64,000 nucleotides of DNA from Aptenodytes patagonicus (taxonomy: Eukaryota; Chordata; Aves; Sphenisciformes; Spheniscidae). The position numbers and the translations under genes were made by a program. Below, in pieces: positions 23,699 through 35,079 of the stretch. The notes under the pieces were generated by a model. It was given only the letters and a program-made list of their open reading frames with translations. It was not told where the DNA came from and made no database searches. The stretch lies in the NCBI RefSeq assembly GCF_965638725.1, contig NC_134981.1, forward strand, positions 43,986,849 to 44,050,848. The letters run 5' to 3'. Position 1 is the stretch's first letter, and each line of letters starts with the position of its first letter.

Positions 23699-24595
23699 TT
23701 AGGCCTCTATCGTTAATTCTCGTGGAGATGTCAACTCAGGATTACCCTTTAACAACTTGAACAGTGGGTTTAACATGTCATTATCTATTCCCAGCAATGG
23801 GCGCACCCAATTGATAGTCCCTACTAGTTTTTGCAAGTCATTCGGTGTCTTAATGTTAGATTGCAAGGTTATGGGTTGGGGCTGTATCGTATGTTCCAAA
23901 ATCTTCCACCCCAAGTACTTCCACGGGGCTTGCACTTGCACCTTTTCAGGAGCTATTTGCAAGCCGTATGTCTTTAACCCCTGCAACATATCTTTCATAA
24001 CTGTGACCAGTTCCTTTGGGTCCCGTCCGGCGATTAAAATATCGTCCATGTAGTGATAACAAATTAAGTCAGGATATTTGTTTCTTATGGGCGACAACGC
24101 ACGCGCAACATACATTTGACATATTGTGGGACTGTTTTTCATGCCCTGGGGCAACACCGTCCAATGATATCGCAACCCAGGCCCTTGATGGTTTACAACT
24201 GGGAGAGAGAAGGCAAATCTGGGAGCATCTTCCGGCGCTAAGGGAATCGTGAAAAAGCAGTCTTTCAAATCGATAATCACAATGTCCCATTGACGAGGTA
24301 TCAATGTTGGTGAAGGCATACCTGGTTGCAATGTCCCCATATCATGGCATTTACTTGCCATAAATCATGTAGAAGTCTCCATTTGCCACTTTTCTTTTTT
24401 ATAACAAACACTGGGGTGTTCCAGGCGCTGGTGGTGGGAACCAGATGTCCTTGACTCACTTGCTTGTCCACTAATGTCCGCAACACGTCGGCCTTTTCCT
24501 GTGATAGGGGCCACTGATCCACCCACACTGGCTGATCGGTGAGCCATGTGAGTCGAACGGTGGGCCGAGCGCCAGTGACCCCCGCTAAAAATGTT
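23699..24595 (-). pseudogene. pol: ERVK pol: reverse transcriptase
   Basis: Reverse transcriptase, which copies viral RNA to DNA. The fingers region ([30 protein letters not shown]) lies in one frame to about 24365. The palm follows in another frame with IIDLKDCFFTIPL (first catalytic Asp), LPQGMKNSP and the catalytic CYHYMDDIL. The change of frame at about 24360 comes with the apparent loss of a few codons. A TAA stop at 23699-23701 ends this part and separates it from RNase H/integrase. Both breaks should disable the enzyme. Confidence 0.92.
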
Positions 24596-25463
24596 GATGC
24601 GAATCAGCAGTGCCAATCACTAGTCCCCAAGTGCTCAAGACATCTCGTCCCCACAGGTTTAACGGCGCAGGAACCACAAAAGGTCGAATAGTTGCAACCT
24701 GTCCTTCCGGGCTTACAATCTGTATTAAGTTGGCACTCTGCCTGGACGTCGACAGGCCTCCGATTCCCACTAGCCCTGTGTTGACCGGGATGGTTTCCCA
24801 TGATCCAGGCCACTTTGCAGTACTGATGATAGTAACGTCTGCCCCTGTATCTATCATTCCCTTCACTACCAGTTGTTCCGGTTTGCTGCCTTTATTCTTT
24901 AGAGCGCAGGTCAAAGTGGGCTGAGTTCTTTGGACAAGCTGAGTCCAAAAAATATTTGGTTCACCTGTGGACCCAAATCCACCAGCTCCCCGGGAAATAG
25001 GATCCCGATTACGAACCATACTCTTAAAAGGAACTAGCTGTGCAATCCTGCTTCCAGCTGGAATAAATACTGGAGGAGAGGGGGTCCATAGCAATGCTTG
25101 CAGCTGTCCCGTATAATCAGAGTCGATAACCCCAGGTAACACAAACAAACCCTGCATAGTAGCACTGGACCTCCCCACCAATAGGGCACTCAGCCCCTGG
25201 CCAAGGGGGCCTCTCACATTGAGGGGCACCCTGTGCACAGTCTGATCGTTTATAGAGAGATTGGTGGCTGTGGAGACATCCACTCCGGCACTGCCGATGG
25301 TTCTGGCCTTGAGGTGATCCAGGCCTGCTGAGACAGCGGTCTCATGGGGTTTTGGGGTTGGGGATTTTGGGGTGGCATTTGTGTCGGTGCGCGCCCCCAC
25401 CTCGCGCTCGACTTCCCGTTTCCCGACAAGGGTCGACCGCAGAGATCGTACTTTGACCGGCAT
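24585..25463 (-). CDS. pro: ERVK dUTPase-protease
   Basis: An open frame of 292 codons, in another frame from gag and overlapping it by about 210 bases, as expected for a ribosomal frameshift product. The N-terminal half is a dUTPase: [33 protein letters not shown] and the P-loop-like [10 protein letters not shown] give the five motifs in order. The C-terminal half is an aspartic protease with the catalytic [12 protein letters not shown], flap GIGG, and [10 protein letters not shown] dUTPase fused upstream of protease is the betaretroviral arrangement. It has no stop or shift that I can see, which makes it the best-preserved viral gene here. The true N-terminus comes from gag-pro fusion, so the ATG at 25463 is only a boundary of convenience. 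Confidence 0.92.
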   Translation of the reverse strand: MPVKVRSLRSTLVGKREVEREVGARTDTNATPKSPTPKPHETAVSAGLDHLKARTIGSAGVDVSTATNLSINDQTVHRVPLNVRGPLGQGLSALLVGRSSATMQGLFVLPGVIDSDYTGQLQALLWTPSPPVFIPAGSRIAQLVPFKSMVRNRDPISRGAGGFGSTGEPNIFWTQLVQRTQPTLTCALKNKGSKPEQLVVKGMIDTGADVTIISTAKWPGSWETIPVNTGLVGIGGLSTSRQSANLIQIVSPEGQVATIRPFVVPAPLNLWGRDVLSTWGLVIGTADSHQHF

Positions 25464-26211
25464 TGATTAACATAGTACCTCCCCTTGCGGCAGCGCGGGC
25501 AAATACCAGGAGGCTGCTGAATTCCTTCCGATCCTCCCTTCTGTACAGGATTCTCAGGACATTGCCGTTTAAAATGCCCCAAGTTTCCACAGTGGAAACA
25601 CGCTTTGTTACCGGGACGCAAGGCAGCGGCTAAACAGGCTGCAAAAACCTCATGTGTAATTGAACCCACACGATTGCACGCGTCAAGCATGTCTATTATG
25701 GTCGGATTTCGCAATGTCTGTAAGACTCTTTTACAGTCCTCATTGGCATTTTCTATAGCCAATTTCATAAGCAATGCCTCTTTGGCTTCAGGATTTTGTA
25801 TTTGTTTTTGAATAGCTTCTTGGAGCTTGTCGATAAAATCCATGTAAGGTTCGTTGGCCCCTTGCTTAATGCTAGTAAAAGATTTTACCGGTCGTCCTGT
25901 ATCAGGGACCTTTACCATTGCTTGAAACGCAAGGTCTGCTGATTGTCTTAAAATTTCAGGCACCAGCCGTGCCTGCAGTTGCGGCGTATTGACAGGGTCC
26001 TCCCCCATTAACTGAGCAAGTCCCGCGCCCCATAGCGGGTCTCCCGCTCGCTGTTAAAAGCAGTAGCCGAATCAAGGGGAATTCCCTTTCGTTTTAGCCA
26101 TGAAAGCAATAGGCGGAGGGTATGGTCATCATACTTAACTCCACACTTTTCTAACAGTTTCTTAATAATACATAGTATAGATTCCTCCTCCTTAGTTAGT
26201 TGCGATCCCAT
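25250..26211 (-). pseudogene. gag: ERVK gag, internally shortened
   Basis: The first part (26211-26008) starts MGSQLTKEEE, with Gly2 fit for myristoylation, and resembles a matrix N-terminus of about 67 codons. It ends at a stop. The next frame (26008-25250) carries a capsid C-terminal domain with the major homology region (IKQGANEPYMDFIDKLQEAI) and a nucleocapsid with one standard CCHC knuckle, CFHCGNLGHFKRQC. A second, degenerate knuckle is [14 protein letters not shown], with Tyr at the His position. Most of matrix and the capsid N-terminal domain are absent, so particles could not form from this copy alone. The remaining 3' part overlaps the dUTPase-protease frame. Confidence 0.9.
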
Positions 26212-26356
26212 TTTAAGTTTCCCAGCTGCTCACCTCTGCTCCAACGAGGCGATGATTCAAAGTTCCGGCTCCAGCTCTTTCCTGAGACTGCTCTGTCTCC
26301 CGCTGGCTGTGGCTCGTTCAGCTGGCTCCCCACCGGTGCTCTGTTCCAGCATTTTC

Positions 26357-26374
26357 GCCCCACGTTGGGCGCCA
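26357..26374 (-). promoter_or_regulatory. ERVK primer-binding site, lysine tRNA type
   Basis: The minus strand reads TGGCGCCCAACGTGGGGC two bases after the 5' LTR, the complement of the 3' end of tRNA-Lys(CUU). It primes minus-strand synthesis and supports the K classification. Confidence 0.92.
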
Positions 26375-26376
26375 TT

Positions 26377-26721
26377 TGTGGGGGTGAAAAGCGGCACGGA
26401 CTCCGGCAGACACGGCAACCAAAGACCTTTATTGCTCTTTGTTAGCATCTTTTATAGCAAGCAGAAGTATACACGCGCTACCTGCAGCTTGCAGATAGGT
26501 TATAGCCTTGTGTTCACGCGCATCTATGCTCTAGCAGATTGGCCCGTTCTTCCTGATCATGCGAAATGCCTTCATGGTCTTTATCTTGTTTTTCTCCTTC
26601 CAGCTGCACATTCCTTTCTCTGTTATTTTCTGCTTAAGTGCCTTGTCATGCCAGGTGGTACAGTGTTTGCTCATTAAAATCAAACTCAGGAATGTCCGTT
26701 AGTGAGATTCCCATCCCCACA
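26377..26721 (-). repeat. ERVK 5' LTR
   Basis: 345 bp, TG/CA ends, one base different from the copy at 20066-20410. It is followed on the minus strand by the primer site. Confidence 0.95.
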
Positions 26722-26727
26722 GTAGGC
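26722..26727 (+). repeat. ERVK target duplication, right copy (GTAGGC)
   Basis: This copy matches 20060-20065. Confidence 0.95.
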
Positions 26728-29031
26728 AGTCCAGGAGACTCCTGGAGTGCATTGAGGATAACTTCTTAAGCCAGGTAATAGACAGCCCTACCAGAGGGGA
26801 TGCGTTACTGGACCTGTTGGTCACCAACGCAAGTGAGCTAATTGGTGACGTCAAGACTGGAGGCAGCCTGGGCTGCAGTGATCATGCACTGGTGGAGTTC
26901 ACAGTCCTGAGGGATATGGGTCAGGCGAAGAGTAAAGTCAGGACCCTGAATTGTAGGAAAGCAAACTTCCAGCTGTTCAAGGAGTTAGTCAATAGGACCC
27001 CCTGGGAAACTCCCCTCAGGGACAAGGGAGCAGAACAGAGCTGCCAGATCTTTAAGGATGCTGTCCATAGAGTGCAAGAGCTCTCGATCCCCAGGTGTAA
27101 GAAATCAGGAAAGGAAGGCAAGACACTGGCATGGATGAGTCAAGACCTGCTGGTCAAACTAAAGGGCAAGAAGGAAATGCACAGGCAGTGGAAGCAGGGA
27201 CAGGTATCCTGGAAAGAGTATAGGGACGCTGCCCGGTTGTGTAGGGATGGGGTCAGGAAGGCCAAGGCGTGGCTGGAGCTGAACTTGGCAAGGGACGCAA
27301 AGAATAATAAGAAGGGCTTCTACAGGCATGTCAGCCAGAAAAGGAAGGTCAAAGAAAGCGTACCCCCCTGATAAACATGAATGGCAAACTGGTAACAACA
27401 GACAAGGAGAAGGCTGAGGTACTCAATAACTTTTTTGCATCAACCTTCACTGGTAATCTCTCTTCCCACACCTCTCGAGTGGATGGACCTCAAGGCAGGG
27501 ACTGGGGGAGCAAAGTCCCTCCCACTGTAAGAGAAGATCAGGTTCGAGACCACCTGAGGAACCTGAACATACATAAGTCTATGGGACCCGACGAGATGCA
27601 TCCCAGAGTCCTGAGGGAATTGGCTGATGTAGTTGCCAAGCCACTCTCCATGATATTTGAAAAGTCATGGCACTCAGGTGAAGACCCTGGTGACTGGGAA
27701 AAGGGAAACATTGCACCCATTTTTAAAAGGGTAGAAAGGAGGACCCTGGGAACTACCGACCTGTCAGCCTCACCTCTGTGTCTGGGAAGACCATGGAACA
27801 GATCCTCCTGGAAGCTATGCTAAGGCACATGGAGGACAGGGAGGGGATTGGAGACAGGCAGCATGGCTTCACCAAGGGCAAGTCTTGCCTGACCAACCTA
27901 GTGGCCTTCTACAATGGAGTGACTACATCAGTGGACACGGGAAGGGCTACAGATGTCGTCTATCTGGACCTCTGTAAGGCCTTTGACACGGTCCCCCACA
28001 ACATCCTTCTCTCTAAACTGGAGAGGTATGGATTTGATGGGTGGACTGTCCGGTGGGTGAGGAATTGGCTGGATGGTCGCATCCAGAGGGTAGTGGTCAA
28101 TGGCTCAATGTCCAGATGGAGATTGGTGATGAGTGGCGTCCCGCAGGGGTCCGTATTGGGACCGGTACTGTTTAATATCTTCATCATCAGTGACATAGAC
28201 AGTGGGATCGAGTGCACCCTCAGCAAGTTTGCAGATGACACCAAGCTGAGTGGTGCAGTCGACATGTCAGAGGGACGGGATGCCATTCAGAGGGACCTTG
28301 ACAAGCTGGAGAAGTGGGCCCGTGTGAACCTCGTGAGGTTTAACAAGGCCAAGTGCAAGGTCCTGCCCCTGGGTCGGGGCAACCCCCGGTATCAATACAG
28401 GCTGGGGGATGAAGGGATTGAGAGCAGCCCTGCCGAGAAGGACTTGGGGGTACTGGTGGATGAGAAGCTGGACATGAGCCAGCAATGTGCGCTTGCAGCC
28501 CAGGAGGCCAACTGTATCCTGGGCTGCATCAAAAGAAGCATGGCCAGCAGGTCGAGGGAGGGGATTCTGCCCCTCTCCTCTGCTCTGGTGAGACCCCACC
28601 TGGAGTACTGCGTCCAGCTCTGGAGCCCTCAGCATAAGAAAGACATGGACCTGTTGGAGCGGGTCCAGAGGAGGGCCACAAAAATGATCAGAGGGCTGGA
28701 ACCCCTCTCCTATGAAGAAAGGCTGAGGGAGTTGGGGTTGTTCAGCCTGGAGAAGAGAAGGCTTCGGGGAGACCTTATTGCAGCCTATCAGTACTTAAAG
28801 GGGGCTTATAAGAAAGATGGGGACAGACTTTTTAGTAGGGCCTGTTGTGATAGGACAAGGGCTAATGGTTTTAAACTAAAAGAGGGTAGATTTAGATTGG
28901 AAATAAGGAAGAAATTCTTTACTGTGAGGGTGGTGAAACACTGGCACAGGTTGCCCAGAGAGGTGGTGGACGCCCCATCCCTGGAAACATTCAAGGTCAG
29001 GTTGGACGGGGCTTTGAGCAACCTGATCTAG
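26728..29031 (+). pseudogene. CR1 ORF2, linker and reverse transcriptase part
   Basis: This continues the endonuclease frame from 20065. A linker region (26817-27371) ends at TGA near 27369. The following part shows [17 protein letters not shown] in a new frame. A further shift near 27720-27780 separates it from the long palm and thumb part (27778-29031) with [46 protein letters not shown] and the catalytic [10 protein letters not shown]. The catalytic FADD is intact, but at least two breaks stop production of the full ORF2 protein. The frame ends normally about 90 bases before the CR1 3' terminus. Confidence 0.93.
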
Positions 29032-29120
29032 TTGAAGATGTCCCTGCTCGTTGCAGGGGGGTTGGACTAGATGACCTTTAAAGGTCCCTTCCAACACAAA
29101 CTATTCTATGATTCTGTGAT

Positions 29121-30957
29121 AAAGCTATTCAGAATGACTTGACTGACAAGCAAGTTCTTTGTAATTTTTTTCCCCTTTTTTGAAGAAGAAAGCTGAAAGA
29201 AAATTCAAGAGGGTGAGAATAGATAGTTTTCCTCTGATGCCCCTCTGCGTATCCGTGTATGTGTGTATGTACATGTACATACTATATATGCTTATATAGA
29301 GGACTATTTAAATTTGATTAACCAATTTAAGCAAGTGAATAGGGTGGGTTGCATGCAGTTAAATAAGATTGATGACTGTCTACGTAGTTTTTCCACCTCA
29401 AGTGTATCTATGGTGTTTGATTATATTTACTGAAATCTTAAGCCAATAGTACAAGTAAAAATGTTTTAGTGAGAAATGTTTGATAATATGAATATATGCG
29501 TTTCCAGTAGGTAGGTAAATACTGATAAATCTCAGAACAAAGGAACCAGCTTTTCCAGCATCTACCTGTAATGTCCACTGAGGCTTTTCAGATCGAAGCT
29601 AGTGTGAATTTAAATTTTAAGCTCTTTGTTTTAGTATATTTTAAATTAAAGAAGTGCTGTGTTGAATTGTGTGTGTTTCAGGATAAATTTTCCTCAACCA
29701 TTATGACCTACTAATCTTAAGAAAAAATAAATATTGAAAATTTGATTTCTTTATCTTCTCCTGTCTTTCTCTCCCAGTTTTTAAGTCTTCTCAGCCTAAA
29801 TATTATTCCTGGGCACAAACCCAGTGTGACTTAGGCGTTTCTATCTCCTGGGAATCTCTACTATCAACTAATAACATAAGAAAAATGTGCCTATGGGGAT
29901 GTTTTAAGCATATGCCAATAGTGGTGTGTTGAATGCAGTTTTCAGAGTCAAAAGAGCAAACTTCCCATGACAGTTTGAAATAATAGATTGGTCTTTAGTT
30001 GCCAGTTAAGTTTCTACCAGTCAGCTTGATTCTGTTTTTAGCATGTGGCAATGGAATATAAACAGTATATATTTGTAGTTTGCCCTCAGAAATTGGCAAT
30101 TTTTTTTATGTTTCACAAGACGACTAAGCTGCAATTGATCACACTTTTGTAAACTCCTAGAAGTCACTTTCTTTCATCCTTCCGATGAAATAAAGCGCTC
30201 AAGTTTAGGCTCAGTTTCCCAGGAAATATTGAGGCACATCTGGCCTCTTTAATGTGCACAGTAGATAGTTTGATTTTGCACACTTCTAGTCTTTTGCATT
30301 AGCCATTGACTTAATTCAGAGGTTTTGTTAAGTGTCCCCCCCAACATAAATTTACTCTACTCAAATGCCTCCTTCATTGATGAATTTTAGTGATACAGTG
30401 GTGAACTATGATAGAAACATGTCTCTCTCATGGGAATAGTACCATAGGTGTTACATAAGCTTAGATTTTATAGTTTTCACTGCTTCCTTTAACTCAACCA
30501 TTAAGAAAAGTCAAAAGCAACTTGTAATCTCCTTTCTCATAGTGCATAGGGACAGGCCAAAATATTTTTGGACTTCCTGTCACCTCCCTGGCTGATTTCT
30601 GCAGATGGCTCATTTTAAAAGCAACAGTAATGTTTGAATTGCAAGAGATTGGTCTTTGAGTTTTCATTCTTCATGGAGGAATGTTAATTTGTGTGTGGTT
30701 CACCATAGTACATGGATAGTACTATCAAATCTGTACTTTATTATAGGCTTATAACAATGGAGTAATGGCAGTAGTTGTATGTTTCTGGGTTTCATGTTTT
30801 TGCCAACCCTTCTTTTTTGAAGGAGGGAAATGAAACAAGATCTGTCTTTCTCCAACAAAAGTAACAGTTAGAAGCAAATACAATTAGAAATAATTTAGTA
30901 TAATAATACTAAATTATTATAATTTAATAGAAATACTATTTAGAAATTTTAGAAATA
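29121..30957 (+). other. ZNF608 intron, no recognised element
   Basis: AT-rich intronic sequence between two CR1 copies with short AT repeats (about 29255-29300 and 30895-30955). No coding signal. Confidence 0.6.
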
Positions 30958-32735
30958 CTTTAAGGCCTTTGATGCTGCCTTCCATAAGATCCTCATACAC
31001 ATCCTGTTGATGTATTGGCTGGATGAGCAGACAGTGAGGTGGATTAAAAACTGGCTGAATGGCTGGGCCCAGAGGGTGGTGATTAGTGGAACTAAGTCTA
31101 GTTGGAGGCCAGAAACTAGCAGTGTACCCCAGGGGTCAATCCTGGGTCCAGTCCTGCTTAAGAACTTCATTAATGATCTGGATGATGGGGCACAGTGCAC
31201 CCTCAGCAAGTTTTCAGATAACACAAAAGTGGGAGGAGTGGCTGATACACCAGAGGGTTGTGCTGCCATCCAGAGGGACCTCAACAGGCTGGAGAAATGG
31301 GCTGACAGGAACCTCATGCAGTTCAACAAGGGTAAGTGCCAAGTCCTGCACCTGGGGAGGAACAGCCCCATGCACCAATATATGCTGGGGGCCACCCAGC
31401 TGGAAAGTAGCTTTGCAGAAAAGGTCCTGGTGGACACCGAGTCGAACATGAGCCAGCAATGTGCCTTTGTGGCAAAGAAGGATAACGGTATCCTGGGATG
31501 TATTAGACAAAGTATCACCAGCAGGTCAAGGGAGGTGATCCTTCCCCTCTACTCAGCACTGGTGAAGCCACATCTGGAGTCCCGTGTCCAGTTCTGGGCT
31601 CCCCAGTACAGGAGAGACATGGACATACTGGAGAGTGCCCAACGAAGGGCCACGAAGATGGTTAGGGAACTGGAGCATCTCTCCTATTGTCACGAAAAGT
31701 TGCAACTGGCCTGTGCTGACCAAGGAGAGAGGCTAGGACGCAAAGTATAGAATTACAAGGGTAAATATTTATTCATGCACATGAGGTGTCCCAGCCAAAT
31801 TGGGGCACACTGACTGTGGTTTTACACGGGGTTCTTATACCTTTCAAGCATTCAGGTACAACATGATTTGACTAATTACCAACACCCACATTGCTGATTG
31901 CTAATAATGGTAAAGCTTTACAAAGCAACTATATTTCTGTAGCATTCTTTCTGCTTGTCTGTTGATCCAGATGTCCCTGGAGTCGGTCTTGCTATAGTTA
32001 CTTATCTATGATGCCAGACGATGCTGGGAGGGTTTCAAAGACGTGTTAGAGGGGCTAGGATGCTGGCGTTATCTTGGTTGTCCAGGGGTATCCTTTATCC
32101 TTCATGGACAGCTCTAAGCTTCCAAGACGCAAAGTCCTTATTTCCAGGGCCGGGCTGTCTTTCAGTTTGTTTTACTTAAGCATGAACAATACCAAAGTCT
32201 CCAGTAAAATTCCATTACCTCATTACATTACAGTGTATAATGTGAATTAATTATATATATTAACAAAGTTAATACACTTTCATACTATAAAGACTGGTTG
32301 ATATAATAGTTAGGGAAGGAAATTTTCATAACACTATGAGGAAAGGCTGAGAGAGCTGGGACTGTTTAGCCTAGAGAAGAGAAGGCTCGGGGGGGATCTT
32401 ATCAATGTATATAAATACCTGAAGGGAGGCTGCAAAGAAGACAGAGCCATGCTCTTTTCAGTGGTGCCCAGTGACAGTACAAGAGGCAATGGGCACAAAC
32501 TGAAACAAAGGAGGTTCCATCTGAACATCAGGAAACCCTTTTTTACAGTGAGGGTGACAGAGCCCTGGAACAGGTTGCCCAGGGAGGTTGTGGACTCTCT
32601 CTCCTTGGAGATATTCAAAAACAGTCTGGACACGGTCCTGGGCAACCAGCTCTAGGTCACCCTGCTTGAGCAGGGGGGTTGGACCAGATGACCTCCAGAG
32701 GTCCCTTCCAACCTAAACAATTCTGTGATTCTGTG
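30958..32735 (+). mobile_element. CR1 LINE fragment, split by an LTR
   Basis: It starts inside the reverse transcriptase (KAFDAAFHKIL) and ends at the CR1 3' terminus, TTCTGTGATTCTGTGA. The open part to 31720 contains [12 protein letters not shown] and a diverged catalytic segment KFSDNTKVGG (FADD replaced by FSDN), plus several small losses, so it is an old dead copy. An LTR at 31688-32333 interrupts it within the segment encoding [11 protein letters not shown]. Confidence 0.92.
31688..32333 (-). mobile_element. Solo LTR with 4-bp target duplication (ERV1-like)
   Basis: The plus strand begins TGTCACGAAAAGTTGC and ends TTTTCATAACA. It is flanked by CTAT at 31684-31687 and 32334-32337, and the interrupted CR1 reads through correctly once it is removed. 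AATAAA on the minus strand (TTTATT near 31767) supports minus orientation. A 4-bp duplication is usual for class I (gammaretrovirus-like) ERVs. Confidence 0.88.
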
Positions 32736-32937
32736 AAATGGACCTCATTTCTCGATTGAACTTTGTTTTGCTGCTCTAAGTTTTATATCTGATTTAGGAA
32801 TTGTTTTTCCACATCCTTTGTTACTACAGATAACTAAATTCACATTCTTAACCCCTTCAACCAGTAGTAAGGTGTAGTTTTGTGTAATAAACTTTGTGTT
32901 GCTAGTTTCTTTTAAAGGATAGGATTATATGCTCTAT

Positions 32938-33669
32938 TGGGCGTGGCTGGGATGGAGTTAATTTTCCCCATAGAAGCCCATATAGTGCTGTGTTTTGCAT
33001 TTGTGGCTAGAACTCTGTTGATGACACACCAATGTTTTGGCTACTGCTGAGCAGTGAAGAAGGAGGGGGAGGAGGTACTCCAGGCACTGGAGCAGACGTT
33101 CCCCCGCAGCCCGTGGAGAAGACCATGGTGAAGCAGGTTGTCCTCCTGCAGCCTGTGGAGGACACCACATCAGAGCAGTCTGTTCCTGATGCACTGTATC
33201 CTGTGGAAAAGGACCCATGCTGGAGCAGTTCCCGAAGTACTGTATCCTGTGGGAGGGATCCCACACTGGAGCTGGAGCAGGGGAAAAAAGTGACGAGGAA
33301 GGAGCGGCAGATATGAAGTGTTGTAAACTTACTGCAACCCCCATTCCCCATCCCCCCTGCACTGCTTGGTGGGAGGAAGTAGTGAAGTCAGCAGTGAAGT
33401 TGAGTCTGGGAAGAAGGTGCAGTGGGGGGAAGGTGTTTTTAGTTTTGTTTTTATTTCTCACTCTCCTACTGTTATGAATTGGCAATAAATTAAATTAATC
33501 TTCCGCAAGTCGAGTCTCTTCCCCTGATGGTAATTGGTGAGTGATCTCCCTGTTCTTATCTCGACCCACAAACTTTTTCATCTTATTTTCTCCCCCTGTC
33601 CTGTTGATGGAGGGGCAGTGAGAGCAGCTTGGTGGGCACCTGGCAGCCAGTCAAGGTTAACCCACCACA
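32938..33669 (+). mobile_element. Composite ERVL-type LTR with internal repeats
   Basis: It starts TGGGCGTGGCTGGGATGGAG and ends GGTTAACCCACCACA. The first ~120 bp resemble the LTR family at 52922 (GGGATGGAGTTAATTTTCC, TGTTTTGCATTTGTGG). The next ~200 bp hold imperfect GGAGCAG/CTGCAGCC repeats like those of the LTR at 4466. The end again resembles the 52922 family (TCTCGACCCACAAACTTTTTC). AATAAA lies near 33485. I could not confirm a target duplication. Confidence 0.72.
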
Positions 33670-34929
33670 AGGTGCAAATTTTTAGTAGAGCTTAGCACTT
33701 TGCAGCTTGGTAGATTGATGTCAGCAGCTGTAATAGACTTTAAATAGGCTTGCAGAATTTCATTTAAAGTAAATTGCTGAAGTTGATATTGCTAATTACT
33801 TGTAATTTCTAAATGAGATTTGCACCTGTAAATTTAACTTTTCATTTCTAATAATTCATGCAATTATAGACTGATTTTACAATTATTTTATTATTAACTG
33901 GAGCTGCTTCTTGCTAAGGGACATTAGTTCGTGGCAAGAAGACCTGCCCTATTTTGTTTGTCTGAATTGGGGTGGGAGAAATGCCTCTGTTAATTTGAGC
34001 AAACATAATACAATTTCTTGATCCTGTCTCTCTGAAATGAAGTTTGGCTTGCTCACAAGCTTGTGTGTTCCCCCCTTAAAGGCAAGTTGTGAAAATGGAC
34101 CTTTGTTTCAGTATCTTAATTAATTAGTGGGTGGTCCAAATGGTTAAGAAGGGCTTGTGGTTCCTGCTTTATTGTTGTACAAAGTTTTGTTTGGGTTTTT
34201 TTTAAGACTTAAAGGCCACACTTACTGGTGGCTTGTAAATTTGAAAATATCATTTTCATGAATCACTGATTTAAAGATCAAAGTCAAGAAAGCATTATAG
34301 CAGAAGTGGAGTAATCTCTACCTTAAAGATTTTTTAAACTTTTTCATTTGAGCCTTCTGTTTTTCAGTAAATTATAACCTTTTGAGTTGAATTTTCCATT
34401 ACTTATTTTTATACTGTAATTTCCCCAGCATTACTGCCATGAAAATGAATTTGCCAAGTCTGAAAATAGAAAAGGTATATTAGGAAAAAAAAATCATTTA
34501 AATGTAAATATTTTATTTATTAAAAAAAAATCCGTATTGTCAGTAGCTTGGTAGGCAAAGCCTTCTTGAAAAATGTCATGACTGGTTATATGAAAACTGG
34601 CTTAGATTTGATCAGATTATGAATGTTTTGAAGATGTTGGACCTATGTAAATTAGGCTGTAAATATTCCATTTTCCATCTACAGTGGCCATAGTAACCTT
34701 GGGAGAGGGAAGGAATGGGCATAGCTGAGTTTGGCAAGTTATCTTCATATTTGAAGTAATTTTTAAAATATATTTTTAGTTTGATCACCTTCAAAATATA
34801 GTAAAATAGACACTGAGATTTGGATCATTTTAACGAGTGACAAGTTTATGTAAAGAAAAATCAAAAGATGGCAAAAAAAGAACTCATCGCACTTGAAATC
34901 CAATAAAGGAATAGATGTTTTTAGTGTGC
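33670..34929 (+). other. ZNF608 intron, no recognised element
   Basis: AT-rich sequence without a supported gene or repeat. Confidence 0.55.
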
Positions 34930-35079
34930 TATATTGGGTATACATGGCAAGGTTTTGGTAGTGGGGGGAGGTGGTCCTGTCCTGTGCTGGACACAGCTGG
35001 TTCCAGCTGGATCAAAAAGGGACCCACCACTGGCCAAAGCTGAGCCAATCAGTTGCAAAGAGACAAAGATATTAATATA
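34930..35079 (+). mobile_element. LTR fragment, same family as 4466
   Basis: TATTGGGTATACATGGCAAGG and the later CTGGCCAAAGCTGAGCCAATCAG match the first ~170 bp of the LTR at 4466. The copy ends where a CR1 begins at 35080, so the CR1 may have inserted next to it or replaced the rest. Confidence 0.7.

Larger units (their letters stand above)
20066..26721 (-). mobile_element. ERVK (betaretrovirus-like) provirus, minus strand
   Basis: A complete two-LTR provirus of 6.66 kb reads right to left: 5'LTR, lysine-type primer site, gag, dUTPase-protease, pol, env, polypurine tract, 3'LTR. It sits in a CR1 with a 6-bp target duplication. The LTRs (345 bp each) differ at one position only (a T/C in the GCTTTTTG/GCTCTTTG block), so insertion was recent. 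Gag lacks much of its usual length, pol has one small shift and one stop, and env has stops and a short surface part. As read here it could not act by itself. Confidence 0.97.
19282..29120 (+). mobile_element. CR1 LINE, 5'-truncated, split by an ERVK provirus
   Basis: A CR1 non-LTR retrotransposon begins within the end of ORF1 (the HELAELIDRALN-like region near 19290-19330) and runs to the typical CR1 3' terminus, ending ATTCTATGATTCTGTGAT at 29120. The ERVK at 20066-26721 interrupts it in the endonuclease domain. Coding sequence on either side (to 20065 and from 26728) is continuous once the provirus and one copy of the 6-bp duplication are set aside. ORF2 has several breaks, so the element is dead. 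Confidence 0.92.
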
